DNA of 64,000 bases from Kyrpidia tusciae DSM 2912 (lineage in GTDB: Bacteria; Bacillota; Bacilli; Kyrpidiales; Kyrpidiaceae). The notes beneath the pieces were generated by a model, which saw nothing but the letters and a program-made list of their open reading frames with translations, ran no database searches and was not told the origin of the DNA. Numbering within the stretch: position 1 is the first letter of the stretch; each line of letters opens with the position of its first letter. A program made the position numbers and the translations under genes. The DNA is taken from positions 2,790,001 to 2,854,000 of the forward strand of contig NC_014098.1 of assembly GCF_000092905.1 (NCBI RefSeq), given 5' to 3'. Below are positions 28,814 to 36,281 of the stretch, one piece after another.

Positions 28814-30049
28814 TTATCTCCTCCTCTCCGGGGGTGTGTACAGCTGATTGGTGCTCAGTAGTGTGAACACCAAGCGTACCAGTTTTCTTGCAGTCAGGAC
28901 GAGGGCTCTTTTATGTTGGTGCTTCAGCGCTTCGTCGTGCTTCTTGCGGTAAAACTCGGCGTACTCGGAATCATGGCGGCGAACCTGGTCTGCAGCTTGA
29001 ATCAGATAATAGCGCAGGTACTTGTTCCCAGTACGCATTCGGGATGTTTCATCGGCTTCGTACTCCCCGGATTGGTACTGATTCCAGACCAGTCCGGCGT
29101 ACTTGGCTAAGGCGTTGTGGTTCTTGAAACGTCGAATGTCGCCGACTTCGGCTATGATTCCGGCTGCGTATACAGGGCCGATGCCCTTGACCGACTCGAG
29201 GGTATTTGGGATCGCTTTCATCAGCCTGGCAATCGCTCGGTCGAGTTTCTTCACCTCAGCGTCCATGTGCTGGATCACGCTGAGGGTGACGGACAGCGAC
29301 AGATTGACGGGATCCTGCATCACCTTGTCCAGTCGAAAGGACCTGCGTGCAACCTTTTGGAGTTCCTGTGCGATCTGCTTTGGGTCGTCAAACTTGTTTC
29401 TGCTTTTGTCGACCAAGAGCGCCACAAGATCCTCAAGGGGCATCGCAGCGATTTGTTCAGGCTCCAGCTCCTGAATGACGGCGAGCGACGTGGCACCGAA
29501 AGTATCGGAGAACGGGTTGTCTTGACGCAGACCACTGAACTTAAGAAACAGCTGGTTCAGGAAGAAGGTCTTGTCCCGAGACATGGTCTGCATCACATGA
29601 AACCGAGTCCGGGTGAGACGTTGAAGCGCTTCGTATCGGATCGTGTCTGTCATGGCTTGTGGGAGACGGCCAAACCGCAGGTGGTCCGCAATCACCCAGG
29701 CATCGATGCGGTCGTTTTTGGGAAGGTGGTCATACGCCTTCTTGAAACGAGCCACTCTCCGCGCGTTTAAGACGTGAATCTGAGCGTCGAGGTGTGGTGC
29801 ATGGTCCTCGAGTTGTTGTTTGAGGTAATGGGCCAGATGCCAGCCGAGGTTGGCTGTCGCCTCCATGCCGACAACGACGCGATCCATGTGCTTGGTCTCT
29901 GTGATCTCCAAGACCTTGTGAATGAGAGTGTCGGCTCCCTGTGGGTCATTGGAGATCTGAAACGAGGCCAAGTTCTGACCGGCCTCATCCATAAATTGAA
30001 TATGGTGGGCCTTCAAGCTCACGTCGATCCCAACATGCAGTTTCGGCAA
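28814..30049 (-). CDS. IS110-family transposase (DEDD/serine recombinase)
   Basis: 411 residues from TTG 30049, chosen because GGAGGTG lies 6 nt upstream; a TTG at 30079 lacks a site. An N-terminal RuvC-like DEDD domain shows HVGIDVS (Asp), a Glu in GMEATANLG, and DRIDAWVIAD (Asp pair). The C-terminal Transposase_20 domain has VKGIGPVYAAGIIAEVGD and the YAGLVWNQYQSGEYE region with the candidate catalytic serine. Members of this family are guided by a bridge RNA from the element's own noncoding end. Confidence 0.88.
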   Translation of the reverse strand: MPKLHVGIDVSLKAHHIQFMDEAGQNLASFQISNDPQGADTLIHKVLEITETKHMDRVVVGMEATANLGWHLAHYLKQQLEDHAPHLDAQIHVLNARRVARFKKAYDHLPKNDRIDAWVIADHLRFGRLPQAMTDTIRYEALQRLTRTRFHVMQTMSRDKTFFLNQLFLKFSGLRQDNPFSDTFGATSLAVIQELEPEQIAAMPLEDLVALLVDKSRNKFDDPKQIAQELQKVARRSFRLDKVMQDPVNLSLSVTLSVIQHMDAEVKKLDRAIARLMKAIPNTLESVKGIGPVYAAGIIAEVGDIRRFKNHNALAKYAGLVWNQYQSGEYEADETSRMRTGNKYLRYYLIQAADQVRRHDSEYAEFYRKKHDEALKHQHKRALVLTARKLVRLVFTLLSTNQLYTPPERRR

Positions 30050-30079
30050 CGGATTCACCTCCGTTCGGGGAAGAGTCAA

Positions 30080-30710
30080 GCCAGTCCCGGACCTGGGTGC
30101 CCGTGGGAACCACCGACCTCAGCCTCGTCATCAGCACTCATCCATCCGGATGTCAATTGCGGGCCACTACACCCCATCCGGGATGGAGGCGCAACCAGTG
30201 GTTAGAGCATGGGTGGTGGATCCTGGGTAGCAGGCTTTCCACAGCAGTACCAAACGGTCCGCAAGGAGGGGAAGAAATCTCCCGAGAAAGACTTGCTGAT
30301 CCCATTGTCCCACAGGCAGGCCGGGCTGTCGAAATCTCCACCGACCAAACACGTTGGGGCTTCCCCCGACTGGAGGTGGAGAGATATGGAATTATCAAGG
30401 AACAAAGGCATGACAAAGAAACGGAGTGACGGTTGTGCAACTCCAAGACCAAACGCGATGGATTCAATAACCAACGGCGATGGGAACTTCCCCATCCAGA
30501 TGATCCACAAACATGGCCAGACCAAGACACGCCGACAACCGACCTACACCAACAGATGTGGATGGGGAAGCCCACCACCTCCACCCCTATGAGCAGCTGT
30601 CTCATAGGGATGGATAAAAGAGCCGGCTCTGGAAGTTCTCCAGCGCTGCTCCAGCAGTTCCGGACCTACTGGAAATTCAACGAAGAAGACCTTCTACTAC
30701 TATCATACGA
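30080..30710 (-). ncRNA. Long noncoding left end of IS110; candidate bridge-RNA region
   Basis: About 630 bp upstream of the transposase start contain no convincing gene. Short self-complementary blocks recur, for example CCATCC/GGATGG near 30141-30186 and ATCCGGAT at 30145-30152. IS110-group elements encode their bridge RNA in this position, though usually in a much shorter stretch. The exact RNA and its loops cannot be drawn without comparing copies. Confidence 0.35.
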
Positions 30711-31093
30711 GGGAGGAAAAAACGTTCGGTACCACTGATGACGGCTACGGCAGATTTGGTGGCTGCTTATCTGAAGGAGACACATCTCCTTCGAGCGGAA
30801 TTTATGGACCATCCCCTGTTTTATAACCGGCAACGCCATGCTCTAACACGATGGGGAGTGGCGTATATCCTTCAAAAGTACGTCACACAGGCCAAAGCGC
30901 AAGCGCCTGCGGCATTTCCAGAGACGGTGAGCCCGCATCTCTTAAGGCATTCGAAGGCGATGCACCTCTTACAAGCTGGGGTCAATTTGATTTACATTCG
31001 TGATTTGCTTGGCCACAGCGATGTGACTACCACGGAGATCTATGCTCGAGCCGATGCAGAAATGAAGCGACGGGCTTTGGAGTCTGCGCGGAT
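30711..31093 (+). pseudogene. RIT tyrosine recombinase C, fragment 2 of 3 (catalytic)
   Basis: Codons 187-313 plus two bases, reading GRKKRSVPLMTATADLV, the HLLRHSKAMHLLQAG box and the tyrosine segment LLGHSDVTTTEIYAR. It ends at the left TGCGCGGAT (31085-31093), where the DruA-type IS begins. An apparent 123-residue ORF from 30738 that stops at 31109 simply reads a few codons into that IS. Confidence 0.85.
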
Positions 31094-31293
31094 CAGTGCT
31101 GACGCATGAACCGGTGTAGAAAAAATTCGGAGGCAGCTGAGGCGGCCCCGGACTCTGAATCCCTTCTACCTGTAGGGTGTCCCTGTAAAGGAGAATCGCC
31201 CTGAATAACGGGAAAATCTATTTCTGTTGATTATTGGATCCCCACAGGTTACACCTCCCCTCCCCCGCAGAACGATGTTGCAAGATATTCCTG

Positions 31294-32709
31294 TTAAAAC
31301 GCCATCGTCAGCCGCGGAGGACCTTGGCAACGCGCCAGCAGCCAGTCCCGATCTATCCACCCCTGCGTCCAGCTTTCGTACAAAAACTTCAACGTCCCGC
31401 TAAAGCCCAGTTCCCGCACTTTCTTCATCAGCCCTTCGGTATGCAAGGCCATGACGTTCACCAGATGGCCGAGGTGCATCAGCACGTGCCAGTTTCGCAT
31501 CGCCGTCCAGTCGGTGGAGTACAGGTGCTCATACTCGTATCCCCGGTGCTTCTCCGTCAGGATCTGTTCCTCAATGTCCCATCGGTGGCGTGCCGCACGA
31601 TTGCAGCGGTTCACCACATTTTGTGCCGTCAGCGGCTGCCCGGACACCCACGCCCAATGCGCCTCCTGCTGCTTCCCCCCCTCTTCCCAAAACTCTGTAC
31701 ATCCCACGACATGCACCTTAAGCCGACGGCGCGCCCCGGAAGCCTCCCTGAAATCATAGTCGATCTGGTTGATCCACCAAAAGATTTGCTCGCGATTGCC
31801 CCACCGGTGTCTCCGCTCGTTGGGTTCGATCTTTCTCAAGCCTTTGACCTCTTCCCACACACTGGGCAAACAGCTTTGGGGCAGGACAAACATAAAGTCC
31901 AGATGCAGATCCCGACACAGCGCCATCATCGGCCCGTTGGGGTACAGCCCGTCAGCTACCACCAAGATCCGCAATTTGGGAAACATCTTGCGCAGGCGGG
32001 TCAGCAGCCGTTTGCAGGCCTTCAGTTCACTGTCTTGCTTCTCGAACTCCGGCTGCTCAGCCGCATTCTCGCAAAACTCCGTGAGAAACGGGAGGACCAC
32101 CCCTTGAGGGCTGACAAGGCTAGCCTCCAGGGCATAGGCCATGGACGAGACCTGGTTCTCCCCGTGCCGACGATGCAAAGCCTCCGAGGTCCAGGGCTGC
32201 CCCCGACTCGCCTTTTGGGTGCCGTCTATGGCGATCACGTATTGCTTCTCGACCAACAGCGCCTTCAGTCGTCCCGACCGCAGAAGGCGCTTCACCGTCG
32301 CCGTCATCACCTCCTCGAGCTCCCCCGGATTGATCCGTTCCAAGATCCGCTGCACCGTGTCCATATGCGGGATGGTTTCCACCTCCGGAAAGATCTCCCG
32401 AAAGTGTTCCCAAAACGTTGGACGCGTCAGTTCCCGATTGGCTCTTCTGCGGGAGGCATACTGAAAGATAAACATGAACAGCCCAAACGTCAGAAGCACA
32501 GTCAGTTTGTGCCGAATGCTCCCTGGACGTCGGGGGTCGGCAATCCGTGAAAACTTCTCCATCAAGCCCGGCAACAACGCTCGCCAAACCGGCAACTGGG
32601 CTTCCACGGCCGTTTGCCGGTCCGCTCGCTCCTCCTCGCTGTTTCGATACGAGCTTTTCCGATTCGGAAGGGTCCAGGGGTGAATCGACTCGGGATTCCG
32701 AAGCGTCAT
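31294..32709 (-). CDS. DDE transposase of the DUF4338-associated IS
   Basis: 471 residues from ATG 32709, overlapping the DUF4338 stop as ATGA. DDE core: Asp in YVIAIDGTQKASRG, Asp in ILVVADGLYPNG, and Glu in RHRWDIEEQILTEKHRG, with the YREK-like signature (IS4/ISNCY-like fold). An N-terminal helical region (about 1-120) contains hydrophobic HKLTVLLTFGLFMFIF. Intact. It works as one unit with the upstream DruA-like protein, whose role in transposition is unknown. Confidence 0.83.
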   Translation of the reverse strand: MTLRNPESIHPWTLPNRKSSYRNSEEERADRQTAVEAQLPVWRALLPGLMEKFSRIADPRRPGSIRHKLTVLLTFGLFMFIFQYASRRRANRELTRPTFWEHFREIFPEVETIPHMDTVQRILERINPGELEEVMTATVKRLLRSGRLKALLVEKQYVIAIDGTQKASRGQPWTSEALHRRHGENQVSSMAYALEASLVSPQGVVLPFLTEFCENAAEQPEFEKQDSELKACKRLLTRLRKMFPKLRILVVADGLYPNGPMMALCRDLHLDFMFVLPQSCLPSVWEEVKGLRKIEPNERRHRWGNREQIFWWINQIDYDFREASGARRRLKVHVVGCTEFWEEGGKQQEAHWAWVSGQPLTAQNVVNRCNRAARHRWDIEEQILTEKHRGYEYEHLYSTDWTAMRNWHVLMHLGHLVNVMALHTEGLMKKVRELGFSGTLKFLYESWTQGWIDRDWLLARCQGPPRLTMAF

Positions 32710-33614
32710 CTCGATTCCCCCCACTCGTCTTCCACAAGCTGTGGAAAGGGTTCGACCAACCGCTTCCGCCAGTCCCGCACCAGCGGATAGACCCAGATCG
32801 ATTTCACGGACGTTCCATACTCGAAGAATCGATCCTGTCTTCCTCGTCCCGCCGTCTTCCCGATCTCGATCCAGTTGGCCGCTCGGTAGCAAGTTCCTGG
32901 ATATTGGGGTTCGATAAACGTCTCCAAAAGAACCGGTTCAAACCCATAGCGCGCCTTCCAATCCGCTCGAATCCGCCGGGCCGCCAACGCAAGCGCATGA
33001 CTGGCCAGATGGGGAATCTGTACACCCGGCAGAATCAGAAACCGATTGTTGTTCACGATTCGTGGGCGATACCGCCTGCGCTGCTCCGCCGTCCATCCGA
33101 TCCACTGATCCCGTGCAGCCAGGGCCTTCGCCGCAGCCCCAAACAACATCGCCCCCACAATGACCGGTCCGTTTGGCCCCTGTGCCCGGATCCAGTACTG
33201 GATGCGGGCCCCGATCCCACGAAGGTACCCCAACGGGTGATACGCCGCCATGGTCGCATTCCAGTCTGCCCGTTCTTCCGGACGGACCGGCTCCACGATG
33301 ACCGGAAGGACATCCCGCAGGCACGCCTGAAGCTGGGTTTGTACCACCCCCCCTCTTCGTTCCCGGCACCCTCGGGGACCCTGGGCTCGCAAGGGCGGAA
33401 GAGTGACCACTCCTTTTTGCTCGAGTTTTAGAAGCAGCTTGTGGCAGGCTTCGACTTTCAGCCGGCCATTCGGGGACTTCCACGGCAGATTCTCACACAA
33501 GGTCGCCGCGATTTCCTCTCGACTCAAGCGGGAAAACCGCTGGACCGTGTTTCGAATCAATTCCAGGTCCGCCTCGCGAAACTCTCGGTCGCCAATCCAA
33601 AAGGGTACGTCCAT
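32706..33614 (-). CDS. DruA-like DUF4338 protein encoded within an IS
   Basis: 302 residues from ATG 33614 (GAGGTGA 7 nt upstream). It shows the conserved DUF4338 core: HPLGYLRGIGARIQYWI, RDQWIGWTAEQRRR, VVNNNRFLILPGV-like IVNNNRFLILPG, LASHALALAARR, DWKARYGFEPVLLETF and GTCYRAANWIEIGKT. This domain is named for DruA of the Druantia phage-defence system, but here it lies inside the 21-bp repeats of an IS and is coupled to a DDE transposase. A role as a transposition cofactor is therefore more likely than defence. Confidence 0.82.
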   Translation of the reverse strand: MDVPFWIGDREFREADLELIRNTVQRFSRLSREEIAATLCENLPWKSPNGRLKVEACHKLLLKLEQKGVVTLPPLRAQGPRGCRERRGGVVQTQLQACLRDVLPVIVEPVRPEERADWNATMAAYHPLGYLRGIGARIQYWIRAQGPNGPVIVGAMLFGAAAKALAARDQWIGWTAEQRRRYRPRIVNNNRFLILPGVQIPHLASHALALAARRIRADWKARYGFEPVLLETFIEPQYPGTCYRAANWIEIGKTAGRGRQDRFFEYGTSVKSIWVYPLVRDWRKRLVEPFPQLVEDEWGESR

Positions 33615-33759
33615 CTGAGACTCACCTCTCGACATCATCTCCAAGGTTATCATCTCAGATGGGCTCAGAACTGTCCAGTCGTATTTGCAATCAAATTTTC
33701 TTGAGACGCGCTCTGAAGTCAAGCGTCCCAAGGGCTTCCCGGTTCATGCGTCAGCACTG

Positions 33760-33856
33760 TGCGCGGATACCGGGAGTTGACGTGGAACCAGGGTCCTGGA
33801 CCTCAGACGCCGGACTCATGGACTGGCTGACAAGCCTCGGAGCACGACCGATTTGA
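33760..33856 (+). pseudogene. RIT tyrosine recombinase C, fragment 3 of 3 (C-terminal tail)
   Basis: Starts with the right copy of the target duplication (33760-33768). From 33769 it supplies the last 29 codons, reading IPGVDVEPG to LGARPI and stopping at 33854-33856. A small hairpin GATTTGA/TCAAATC (33850-33872) follows and may end RIT transcription. Confidence 0.8.
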
Positions 33857-33956
33857 TCGTTGCAGTCAAATCTTATGTTGAGTCTACAAAGCGGTCATCT
33901 CAGCTTTTGTAAGCAGGGATGGCCGTTTCTCACCATAACCTGCAGCTCCCCATAAT

Positions 33957-34302
33957 TGCCCACCCCCGGTGGTCCCAGGAAGATAACGTTGCTGCCCTCC
34001 TGGATGAACGTCAAGCTGGCTAGTTCTCGTATTTGTCGCTCATCGACGGACGGCTGGAACGAGAAATCGAAATCTGCAAGGGTCTTGTGATACGGGAAGT
34101 TGGCCATGCGGAGTCTGGCATGCATGTAACGGCTGTATCGCTCCTCCTGCTCAGCCTCTAGCAGTCTGTGCAGGAACTCCGCATAGGTCGCCTGGTGCCC
34201 CGCTGCCCACTCCACGCACGCCGGCAGCACCGCCGCGGCGCGCTTTAATCCCAGCTCCAGCAGCTGCTCCTCGGCCTTGGCCAGAACCAACGCCTCACTC
34301 AT
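33957..34302 (-). pseudogene. istB: IstB helper ATPase, truncated at Walker A
   Basis: Residues 1-115 of the IS21 helper ATPase, ATG overlapping the istA stop (ATGA). The family opening (LLELGLKRAAAVL, then YHKTLADFDFSFQPSV) is normal up to VIFLGPPGVG, where the P-loop should continue Lys-Thr. Instead the RIT inverted repeat begins (NYGELQ...) and the frame stops at 33895. Without Walker A and the AAA+ core it cannot act. Confidence 0.88.
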
Positions 34303-35540
34303 TGCACCTGACCTCCCATTGCAATCTGCTCATAGACGGACAGCTCCCGCTGCTCCACGTCCGGCCCGATTTGCAACCCTGGCACCTTGCCTCGATCCGG
34401 ATGGGACGTCCCAGCCGGGATTCCCTTGAAGTGCTCAGGGTTGGTTGAGACCTGGTGCCTGCCTGTGAGCACGCGGTGTTCGGCAATGACCTGCCCGCCG
34501 TACTCGATCTGCAGGCTGCCTGACTCAAACTCCCTGACCAGCACGGTGTGCCCCACATACCGCCACGGAACGGTGTACATGTTCGTGTTCCACGAGATGC
34601 GGCAATCGTTCATGACCTTGCGCATATCGGCGTACGCCAGCGTGTACCGGCTCTTAGGCAGGGGCTGCAGCGTCTCTGCCTGAAACCGCACCACCGGCTG
34701 CTCCCGCGTTGTGCCGTGGATGCGAACATTGGCCACCATATCCCGCCAGATGGCACCTTGCCGGTTCAGGTCGTCATAGTCCACGAACGATACCGGCCAG
34801 AAGCTGGACCGGATATACCCGATGGGCCGTTCAATCTTCCCCTTTGTACGACTTCGGTAGGGCTTACAGGCCTTGGGCACGAATCCGTAGTACTTGGCGA
34901 AGTCCATGTACGCCGGCTGCCAGTCTACGTGTCCATGACCGTCGTTGGCCACAACCAGCGGGGAGCAGTTGTCGCTGAGAATGACCTTTGGAACCCCGCC
35001 GAAGAACTCCAGCGCGTTCCGAAGTGCCTGGAGGATATGCAGTTGGTCCGACGCTCTGATAAACTCCAGGTAGAGCATGCGGGAGTAGGCGAGTACCATG
35101 GCAAAGCACCATACCTTGCGCCGATGGCCATGCGGGTCCAGGTAGGGGAATGCGCCCAGGTCGATTTGCGCTTGCTCCCCCGGAGCCGTTTCAAACCGCA
35201 CGGTTGCCTTGGCAGAGACAACCGGACGGAGAGGGTGCATGAACTCGCGCAGTACGGTAATGCCGCCGGTGTATCCCTGCTCCCGGATCTCGCGAAAGAT
35301 TCGCTCCGCATTGAGGACGCCGATACGCATGCGCTGCTCCACATAGGCCTTGTATGGCTCCAGCTTGTGGCCTTTCACCCTCCGGCCACGCGACTTCACC
35401 ATCCCCTCCTCCTGCTGCCTAGGTTCACTCACAGCCTTGCGGATGGTTTTGCGGTCATGGCCGTATCTTCTGGCCAGTTCCGAGATGCTGACGCCCTCCT
35501 CATACAGCTTCCTGATTTCCATCTTTTCACTCTCCCTCAT
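34299..35540 (-). CDS. istA: IS21-family transposase IstA
   Basis: 413 residues from ATG 35540 (GGAGGTG 7 nt upstream). N-terminal HTH ISELARRYGHDRKTIRKAV, then an rve/DDE core: Asp in AQIDLGAFPYL, Asp in VILSDNCSPLV, Glu in KGKIERPIGYIR. A C-terminal beta-barrel follows with VPWRYVGHTVLVREFE. The gene is complete but its partner istB is broken, so the element is probably immobile unless helped in trans. Confidence 0.88.
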   Translation of the reverse strand: MRESEKMEIRKLYEEGVSISELARRYGHDRKTIRKAVSEPRQQEEGMVKSRGRRVKGHKLEPYKAYVEQRMRIGVLNAERIFREIREQGYTGGITVLREFMHPLRPVVSAKATVRFETAPGEQAQIDLGAFPYLDPHGHRRKVWCFAMVLAYSRMLYLEFIRASDQLHILQALRNALEFFGGVPKVILSDNCSPLVVANDGHGHVDWQPAYMDFAKYYGFVPKACKPYRSRTKGKIERPIGYIRSSFWPVSFVDYDDLNRQGAIWRDMVANVRIHGTTREQPVVRFQAETLQPLPKSRYTLAYADMRKVMNDCRISWNTNMYTVPWRYVGHTVLVREFESGSLQIEYGGQVIAEHRVLTGRHQVSTNPEHFKGIPAGTSHPDRGKVPGLQIGPDVEQRELSVYEQIAMGGQVQ

Positions 35541-35587
35541 GACTGGCACCTCCCAAGACGTGATGGCAGGTGCCATAATTCGACACA

Positions 35588-35687
35588 GGGGTGGGGAATT
35601 CATCCCGATGATTTTGAGGAAATCATGCCGGTGATTTTGGGGAATCGCTATCCGCTGCTATTGGGGATTTTACATCCGATGTTGACA
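35588..35687. repeat. IS21 terminal repeats (transposase binding sites)
   Basis: Within 100 bp, related blocks recur: CCGATGATTTTGAGGAAAT at about 35606, then CCGGTGATTTTGGGGAAT at about 35628, and further TATCCG and CATCCGATG steps before TTGACA at 35682-35687. Multiple direct repeats near the end are a known trait of IS21 elements. Confidence 0.55.
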
Positions 35688-36161
35688 GTGGCTGTAATTG
35701 ATTGGCATTCTCGGTACATTGTAAGCTGGCGACTGGAGCAGACCATGGACATTCCGTTTGTCCTAGCCGCGGCTCAATCGGCTCTCGAACAGGGGAAACC
35801 GGAGATCTGGAACAGCGACCAGGGAAGTCATTTCACCAGTCCACAGTACACGACTTTGCTGAAAGAGGCGGGTGTGCAAATCAGCATGGACGGCCGGAAC
35901 AGGGCTGTGGATAACATCTTCACCGAGCGGTTCTGGCGGACGCTCAAGTACGAAGAGGTGTACACGAAAGAGTACGCCAACCCCAGGGAGGCGAGGGAGT
36001 CCATCAGAACATTCATTCACCATTACAATCATGAGCGGCCACACCAATCGTTGGGATACCACACACCTGCCGAGATTTATCTGAAAGGGATGCGGCCAGA
36101 AGACCCTATACGTCCTCAAGCCTCTACCGAACATACATATTGTGGAAAGGAGAGTGCTTAA
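35688..36161 (+). pseudogene. IS3-family transposase, C-terminal catalytic fragment
   Basis: Reading VAVIDWHSRYIVSW (first Asp), EIWNSDQGSHFTSPQY (second Asp), DNIFTERFWRTLKYEEVY (Glu) and HYNHERPHQSLGYHTPAE, an rve domain of the IS3 orfB class. The N-terminal part is missing; the homology begins exactly where IS21 ends. Any longer frame to the left (to 34548) is antisense to istA and not part of the gene. Confidence 0.82.
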
Positions 36162-36281
36162 AGAGTAGGGGAAGCCGCTTCGCTCCTCCCCTCTGGCCTT
36201 TGGCCATTCACCCCTCCCGCTCCTCCAACAACGAGGGACCGGGTCGGTGGAGAGGCGAGGATATAGCTTAGCAACGCCGGA

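Larger units (their letters stand above)
28640..30710 (-). mobile_element. IS110-family insertion inside ritC (about 2.07 kb)
   Basis: The boundaries follow from the reading frame of ritC: ...ACCGGGAAA (to 28639) joins GGGAGGAAAAAACGT (from 30711) to restore TGKGRKKRSVPL. The junction is ambiguous by one G. No terminal inverted repeats or target duplication are seen, as usual for IS110. The element has about 170 bp on the 3' side of the transposase gene and an unusually long, about 650-bp, 5' side. Confidence 0.75.
31094..33759 (-). mobile_element. Insertion sequence with DruA-like (DUF4338) gene and DDE transposase (2,666 bp)
   Basis: Precisely bounded: a 21-bp perfect terminal inverted repeat (beginning CAGTGCTGACGCATG at 31094-31114, inverted at 33739-33759) is flanked by a 9-bp direct repeat TGCGCGGAT at 31085-31093 and 33760-33768. 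Removing the element and one repeat restores the ritC frame (ARI-PGVD). It carries two overlapping genes on the minus strand. The intact target duplication means it moved in as one unit, so the DUF4338 gene is part of the transposon. Confidence 0.9.
25734..33956 (+). mobile_element. RIT (recombinase-in-trio) element carrying two nested insertions
   Basis: A 23-bp perfect inverted repeat marks both ends: it starts ATTATGGGGAGCTGC at 25734-25756 and lies inverted at 33934-33956. Inside are three coupled tyrosine-recombinase genes in the order expected for RIT elements. The interval is 8,223 bp; subtracting the IS110 (about 2,071 bp) and the DruA-type IS plus its 9-bp duplication (2,675 bp) leaves about 3.48 kb, a normal RIT length. 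The right end interrupts istB. No istB sequence is found beyond the left end, so a deletion or rearrangement followed insertion. Confidence 0.8.
33957..35687 (-). mobile_element. IS21-family element, truncated in istB by the RIT element
   Basis: istA and the 5' part of istB remain; the rest of istB and the element's other end are missing beyond the RIT insertion point. The outer end on the istA side is placed at 35687, where the minus strand starts TGTCAACATCGG, followed by repeated blocks typical of IS21 ends (35598-35687). That end lies inside an IS3 transposase gene, so IS21 inserted into IS3 before the RIT element inserted into IS21. Confidence 0.7.

Noticed and set aside
32706-33614. A Druantia defence locus
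   Set aside because: No DruB-E helicase genes are present, and exact IS ends with a target duplication show the DUF4338 gene belongs to a transposon.
25877-33856. Integron or phage integration module
   Set aside because: Three overlapping recombinases within terminal inverted repeats fit a RIT element; no attC sites or phage genes are seen.
34548-36161. A single 537-residue plus-strand gene
   Set aside because: The first two thirds are antisense to istA and the IS21 end; only the part from about 35688 is real IS3 transposase.
36162-36281. A gene between the IS3 remnant and IS1182 copy 2
   Set aside because: The 120 bp contain only short GC-rich palindromes and no frame with a start or motif.
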